Shown here in pieces: positions 58,330 to 64,000 of a stretch of 64,000 nucleotides of DNA. The stretch is from Oopsacas minuta (taxonomy: Eukaryota > Porifera > Hexactinellida > Lyssacinosida > Leucopsacidae). The notes below the pieces were generated by a model, which saw only the letters and a program-made list of their open reading frames with translations, ran no database searches and was not told the DNA's origin. A program made the translations under genes and the position numbers. The stretch is from contig JAKMXF010000122.1 in NCBI GenBank assembly GCA_024704765.1, positions 248,001 through 312,000 of the forward strand, in the 5' to 3' direction. The number at the start of each line of letters is the position of its first letter. The first letter of the stretch is position 1.

Positions 58330-60133
58330 AACTACTTCTTGCGTACTGATGCACTGAATATCCAACAATAAACGCTAAGGACTGAAGTACTTGGAACCCA
58401 CACCCCTACGGCGGATACATCAGAAATAGCGCTCGAGAAAGTATCTAGCTCGGCTTCATTAATAGAATCTAGATTACCTGATGACAAGAAAGATTGAATG
58501 AACACTTGTAAAGAGACATACAATCTGACGGGAAGTGGCTTAAAAATTTGGATACTTGAGGCGGCGCACTGTTTCTAATCTGAAGGTATGAACGTGATAA
58601 TTTGCTCCTGGAATCATACGATGTAGTCCAAAATGGTGTTCCAATGGATCTGTTTGCTGGAAAGATGTTAATAGGTGTGAAAATCCACAGTTGAGTAAGA
58701 AATTTTGTTATCTGTGGTAACACGAGAGAGCATGTTTGAAGTTGATGAATGTTTACTTGCTGAATTTGCCAACTTTTCTCAGGGAGTGGCTGCCAAACCT
58801 CAAGCCAGTAGACATTTCGAGTCAGGAAGATCAAGCGGTCATCATTGAATGTTACTGGTCTAGACAATGGGCCATTCAAACGAGTCTTCTTCAAGGGAGT
58901 ATCACATTGAATTCTTCCAAAGAGATAGGAGAATCTCAACGAATTCAGAAATGTTGAACTCAAGTGTAGGAGGACGTTTCTTATTCTGGATCACTAGGGC
59001 AGTAATAGTGTATTCATGAACAAGTGCGGAGCAAGTTTCGCTAATCTCTCTTTCTCTTTCAGACTTATATAACATACGGATGTCACGAATGAACCATAAC
59101 ATATTTTTAGAGGATACTCTCATTGGTTGATAGAAATTCAATTCATTCCGGATTGGAAAAAGAACTACTATCACATTGTTGAATTAACCAACTATTAAGA
59201 ATAGTTTTCAGAATGGACAGTAAAATGTAAGAAAAGACACCTGTGTATATCACAAGGATGTGGTATTTGGGTCAACAGTTTGTGATTAGGAGAGAACATT
59301 TGGAAATGTTTCACATTAAGGGGATAGTTTCGATGAATAAGCTACAATCTTCTAAGACACGAATACAATATATTGGTTTCGAACAACTTCTCAGCAGATA
59401 GAGAAGTACATGCAAGTAGACGGACGATGCATGACCACTTCTTATACCAGATATATAACATTATATTGGTAGGATTGTGAGTGTCTAGATTCGAAGCAAA
59501 GAATCTTCCTCCTTTATAAGAAATATCTGATTTCACTCGAAATTCATCCGTTTGTATAATGACATTTCTTTGTTCTGAAGAAAAGGATCGTGTAGATTGC
59601 TTAAGACACGTGAAGAACTCGATTTGAAGGCGAAAAGATGAATATAACTTCTGTAGTGTATTGGAATGAGGAAGAGATGTGCAAGACATGCTCTGAAAAT
59701 GATGATAGGCTGTTTGAGAGAAGAGATCTGTTTTGAGAGACAAATGAGAATGTAACTTAACCTGTAAATTTTGAAACTGAATCTTGATCTTCTCCTTCTC
59801 TTCTACTCCTGACTCTAGACTGAGTGAACCAGCTTTATTGTGAATTTCGTCACCCTTGTCCTCTAGACAAGACGGCCTCGTTTGGGCGGAGGAATGACTT
59901 GAATAACAAGAAGGACCCCCTGATAGTATAGTGGGTACAGCTCCATCTCTTCCCTTGAAAGGCTGCGGGGTATCTTTTGGTAAGTTCTGTCTCTATTCGG
60001 CACTCTTTGTGTTGTTCGACCTCACCTCTCTAAAATGTTGGGAGCGCAAGTACACAAGGTTCAGTTTGTCCATATCATCTCTGTGTAGAGCTAGTAGGCA
60101 AGCATGACTCAGTTCATCAGGCTTCTGTGGCAT
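58330..60133 (-). pseudogene. THAP/P-element-type transposase pseudogene (copy 3)
   Basis: It starts at 60133 with a half THAP finger (MPQKPDELSHACLLALHRDD, then LRSQHF at the C-x2-H end). A basic/acidic linker with a coiled-coil-like EEKEKIKIQFQNLQVKL follows. The frame 59743-59342 contains NVIIQTDEFRVKSDISYKGG and the block WSCIVRLLACTSLSAEKLFE, typical of the P-element catalytic region. Then come IHRNYPLNVKHFQMFSPNHK and IPHPCDIHRCLFLHFTVHSE (about 59330-59190), the family's insertion-domain motif with FD changed. Later frames 59174-58902 and 58963-58469 continue the protein. Stops and frame breaks near 60010, 59200 and 58915 mark it as dead. Confidence 0.72.
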
Positions 60134-60380
60134 CGTGAATACAGGTATTCTATCTTACGGGTTATAGTGGCTTGTACAACCTGTTGCAAAACACGTGCTG
60201 GGCATGATCGTAGATAGCTAATAAGATTGATAACGTTTTGGAAGCGTCAGAAGGATGTGTAACAAAGAAAACACAAGAAAATACCACAAAAAGAATGCAA
60301 TTCAATGTTTTTCAAGAATGTGTGTATACATGTTAGGGAGAATCTGGGATTGTTTATATATAATTTATAGGGATTACTTA

Positions 60381-60530
60381 TATGTCGGCGGCCTACATTG
60401 TCGGCTAGCCGACAAATAAGGAATTATGGCCGACATATAAGGATTTAGCCGACAAATAAGGAATTATGGCCGACATATAAGGATTTAACCGACATATAAG
60501 GATAAGGACTATATAAGGATTTATAAGGAA
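60381..60530. repeat. Tandem 40-bp repeats with CCGACATATAAGGA core
   Basis: The unit GCCGACAAATAAGGAATTAT starts at 60408 and 60448, with half-units GGCCGACATATAAGGATTTA between and degenerate 'tataagga' copies to about 60540. The left edge contains the inverted form TATGTCGGCGG and the palindrome GTCGGCTAGCCGAC (60399-60412). Its place just beyond the 3' end of the MULE gene suggests subterminal repeats of that element (inference). Confidence 0.7.
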
Positions 60531-60640
60531 CATATAATGATTATTATAAGGAATGTTATATTGCTACACTAGAGAAAGGATCTACATATATGTACATATC
60601 TCTAATGACAACTATTACACTGTGACAAAGTACCAAATTT

Positions 60641-63600
60641 TCATTTGTTTTTATCTGTATTCCTTTTCTTCGTCCTAACATCGTTAAAGCTCCGTTTCCT
60701 TTTATTAGAAGGGCGCCCTTTGGATCGAACACGTCTAGGATTTAGGATTGTTGCGATACTTGGAATAATTGCTCCACTTTCCTGTGGTATAGGTCTTAGC
60801 AATTGGTCCATTTCAGCTAATTTACCTCTCATAAGCGAAAAAGTTGAATGGTCAAGTGAAGCAAGATGAGCAATGTTTTTAAATTCTGTTGTTAGCATGC
60901 ATACCTTTCATCTTTCGTTAGGATAGGATTATTTTGATCATTTTCTTGTAATTCTATTACATTCTGACTACCAATACAGCTGTAGATATTAGAATTGTGA
61001 TCTGCTTGATTCTCTATCTATTATGAGACGATACATTAATAGTTGAAAGAACACAAGGACACAATGTTAATAATTTGGCAAGTCATTACGTAATTCTGAT
61101 ATAACCGAGTGCGGTTGCAATAATATCTGTGCTGTATCGAATGACTACTCACCTTCCAGAAATCAACTATAGCTTTGTCGTGTATATTCGTTATTTTCTC
61201 ATGATGATGAACAATAAGCATGTGACGACATGGTAAGCCCCATGATGATGGGAATAAGCATGTGCAAGATGTCAACGTTGTCTTACGGCTGGACTTAGTA
61301 AAAACCTTCGATAACCCGAGGTCCATTGATGTTAATTTCTCCTTGTTGGTACCTCCCGACAATCCTTCTCTTTCAACTAGAATAAAGACAAAATACATAT
61401 TTGAATTAGCATAAATTATTATACGTACACTCGAACTTCTTATCCGGACTCCGATATCCGGGTACCTCCCTCAACCGGGCACTATTTTTCCAAAAGGATT
61501 GAAATTGATTCGACCATTTCAATTTTTAGTAAATATTCCTTATAGTAGAGCTGTTTTACTCGTACTTCATATCTAACACGTTTCTTTGTAACTAAAAACC
61601 GTCATAACAGCTATATCCGTCCATATCGATATTTATCCTATTGATTATAATTGGATCCAGAGTTGGAATCGGGATCGGGTTTCTCGGGTACGGTTCTGGA
61701 AAGTGGACCAGATTCCAACTGATTGTCCCTCCCATAGAGTTAATGTTATTTCTCAGATTCGAGCAAATTCTGACTTCCGGCACCCTACGGTCCGGCACTA
61801 CCCGGATAAGAGAGGTTCGAGTGTACTATATTATTACAACTTCTTCCTTACCTGAGTCTCTGACAATAGAGTTAACTTCATAAATCTTTCCTTCGCCAAC
61901 GTTAAATATGGCATCAACACTATATTGCAATCACTGATCAATTTGTGCCTTTACAATCGCCAGTGCAAATGGTGTTAACTTAAGGTTTCGTTCTATCGGA
62001 TGTTTAGATGAGTATGTAGCCATTTTAAGCGCTAACCGGGTTGCACGTCCTTCATTTTGTTCTGAAAGGCTCTTCCTATTTTCATCAATTTTATTCGCGA
62101 GATGTGTAAGAAGAGTATGTGCATTTAAAAACTGTTTGATCGTTGAGTGAATGGATTCTGAACGTTGTGTGGAATGAGCACCCAACGTGAGGTGTTGCCA
62201 GGTCCATCGTGATGCCCATTGAATTCTCTTGTCATATAATATACGTAAAAAAAGTTGAGCAGAATGGAAAACTTTCTCGTTATTCGAGTTTTGCCTGATT
62301 GAACTAGAGCCAAAAGTTCTTTCCATTCTTGATCAAAATCATCACGAGATTCTGAATCTTGTTTTTTACATAGATTCAACATGAATTTAAGAAAGCATTC
62401 CAACTTTCGCATAAGTTTTCATGTCGGCCACTGAAAAGAGGTTTAATATGTTTGACAATATTTTGGCCAATGTGAAAAGTGTAAAGGAGATGTATAGTGG
62501 AAGGGTATACATTTCTGATCGCTGCGGCCATAGCTGGGTCACTGTCTGTAATAATGATTTTGGGTGGATGTCGAAATGGTTTCAGGAATTCACTGAATGC
62601 CCAAGTAAATGCTTCCTCTGTTTCATGATCAAGTAGTGTACATGCCAGGACTTGAGTATTTCCATGTTTATTGACTGTACAAAAAGCGGCAAACTTAAGG
62701 GTATATTTATTTGTACCATGGGTGGTATCGAAGAGCACGATGTTAGCTTCAGAATTTTCAACCCAGCGTTCAAAACTATCAGTCAATGTCCAAAAGACTT
62801 TACTCATTGAGCTGTCTTCTGCTGTTTGTATAGCGAAATACAATCCTTTGGTAGATAGTTGTTCTTGTAGATAACTGACGAAGTTCAATGCATCAAAACC
62901 TCTTTCTTCAACACTTGGCTGAAATTTATTGTACACATCTTGATAAGACCACGTTATTGGAAGATGTTTTTCATGTGCTTTACTTATAAAAACTTGATTA
63001 ATTTTTGATGCTGTGAGACCTGCACGTTTAAGCTCAAAGCCGAGGGTATTAAATTCGAATGGTATTTGTCGAAGGGAAGACTCCACTAGACTAGCGCTAT
63101 GACTTTCTACTAAATCGTGATTGTGTACAAAATTTCCTGTAACTACTGCCCAACCTTCAATACATTCTTCTAAACGAATGCTATATGGACAATTACACCT
63201 TTGTGTAATGGTATTTCGTTTTTCATTTGTGAGTTTACCCTTTTTAGCTCTGTAGCAACTTAAAACCCTCTGCTTGCCTTTTCTAGATGTAGGTGTATAA
63301 GTTGAACTCCATACTAAGTTAAATCTCCCGCCACCAGTAGCAAGATCCAACGCCCATTCATTTAAATCTAATTTAGATGTCACATGAGATTCCCAAGGTC
63401 CTTTGGGCATATCATACGGTAGGATAGTAGACCTTGATAGAATCATTGTATCAATTCTTCTTCTGACATCCGTATGGGTTATTGATTCAGAAACACTCTG
63501 ATTTTCAGAGACTTGCTCTGGGTCTACCTGGGAACATTCGTTAAGCGGTGAGTTTGTATCAATAGGATCTGGAAATTTCGAAATTATATATTGACTTTCA

Positions 63601-63677
63601 GTTGAAGAAATGGGACCAAATGCATCAGTATGATGATCAGGGTCGTAATTATGAAGATAATTGGGGTAGTCAATCAT
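60641..63677 (-). pseudogene. MULE transposase with FAR1-type finger, DDE domain and SWIM finger, with introns
   Basis: The main exon frame, 63677-62376, carries a FAR1/WRKY-GCM1-type finger (LSCYRAKKGK, RCNCPYSIRLEECIEGWAVV, HNHDL) and the catalytic parts VLFDTTHGTNKYTLKF (first Asp) and IIITDSDPAMAAAIRNVYP (second Asp). Frame breaks near 62400 and 62300 precede WKELLALV and STQRSESIHSTIKQFL. GT-AG introns at 61853-61377 and 61152-61018 flank the SWIM exon (TSCTCLFPSSWGLPCRHMLI, CxC...CxH). The last part (60898-60641) ends with the basic tail NPRRVRSKGRPSNKRKRS; it is reached through one more frame break near 60895. A related MAEPSDQ start at 63797 is cut off by a stop. It is a decayed but well-preserved copy; its right end lies beyond the window. 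Confidence 0.87.
61428..61824. mobile_element. Pogo-like MITE (397 bp) inside a MULE intron
   Basis: TIRs CACTCGAACTTCTTATCCGG at 61428 and the inverse ending GGTTCGAGTG at 61824, both flanked by TA (61426-61427, 61825-61826). It makes up most of the 477-bp intron 61853-61377; without it and one TA the intron would be about 78 bp, like the other introns in this gene. There is no coding capacity. The CGG-rich interior repeats 'cggcac' and 'tatccgggta'. Confidence 0.85.
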
Positions 63678-63797
63678 TTCAGTTGGATGTTCGATTTCAT
63701 TGTATCCAGTTAGAGAACATGAATTAAAATCGAGGAATTAATTTTGTGAAGCTATAGCTACAAAATATTCATCTGATTGATCGCTTGGTTCAGCCAT

Positions 63798-64000
63798 GAT
63801 AAATAGCTACGATGATTAATTCGCACAAATATAATAAATATTATCCGCAGATGGTAGGACTGAGTTACTGTGTCCCAATCAGAAAATGACCTTTTGAACC
63901 CGAAATTCAACCAAATTTGCCCAAAAATTACATGTTAGAAATATACGTTCTCCCCTTTAGGATTACCACGATTTTGATCAATACGAATTATTATGCATAT
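63798..64000. other. 5' flank of the MULE gene
   Basis: No complete TIR can be judged, as the element probably runs past the window edge. No gene is visible. Confidence 0.3.

Noticed and set aside
63720-63797. MAEPSDQ as true start of the MULE protein
   Set aside because: An in-frame TAA follows after 19 codons and I could not place an intron that removes it, so the coding feature starts at 63677.
1-64000. tRNA and rRNA genes
   Set aside because: No cloverleaf-like A/B-box pair or rRNA core sequence was recognised by eye; tRNAscan-SE and Infernal would be decisive.

Overview
The window reads as AT-rich nuclear DNA from a multicellular animal, probably an invertebrate; I cannot place it more closely. 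Three things support this. One gene is an animal-type beta-ureidopropionase split by GT-AG introns. The repeats belong to animal-typical DNA transposon groups (THAP/P-element, Tc1/mariner, pogo, hAT of the ZNF862 and ZMYM1 types, MULE, Ginger-like). There is no operon structure, CRISPR array or bacterial-type gene. I saw no reverse transcriptase, gag or LTR, so this is a graveyard of cut-and-paste DNA transposons, several nested in one another.

Layout. 0.5-5.0 kb: a complete Ginger-like integrase transposon with terminal inverted repeats (TIRs) and a 4-bp target duplication (GGTC); its integrase gene on the minus strand has introns. 5-10.6 kb: mostly featureless DNA with a dispersed repeat, decayed coding remnants and a ~95-bp minisatellite. 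10.7-13 kb: P-element-like pseudogene. 14.06-29.02 kb: the last two visible exons of UPB1 (minus strand), separated by a 14.2-kb intron. That intron holds a Tc1/mariner element (15.84-21.52 kb) split by a second Ginger-like transposon (15.998-20.363 kb, duplication GCTC) whose ten-exon gene ends in an OTU domain, then two pogo-like MITEs and a ~0.9-kb fold-back repeat.

30.5-31.2 kb: mariner relic. 33.35-37.44 kb: a second THAP/P-element pseudogene split by a mariner at a TA. 38.2-39.3 kb: internally deleted Tc1-like element. 39.8-40.4 kb: fold-back repeat. 40.5-44.5 kb: two almost identical DD37D Tc1/mariner copies in opposite orientation, 1.4 kb apart, sharing one -1 frame break. 45.7-47.0 kb: mariner with lost catalytic residues. 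49.7-53.1 kb: two hAT relics. 58.3-60.1 kb: third P-element-like pseudogene. 60.6-63.7 kb: a MULE with FAR1-type zinc finger, DDE domain and SWIM finger, one intron of which is mostly a 397-bp MITE.

UPB1 is the only host gene I can name. The highlights are the two Ginger-like elements with exact ends, target duplications and shared intron positions, the Cys-to-Ser change in the OTU domain, and the twin DD37D elements with the frame break on a slippery-type heptamer.
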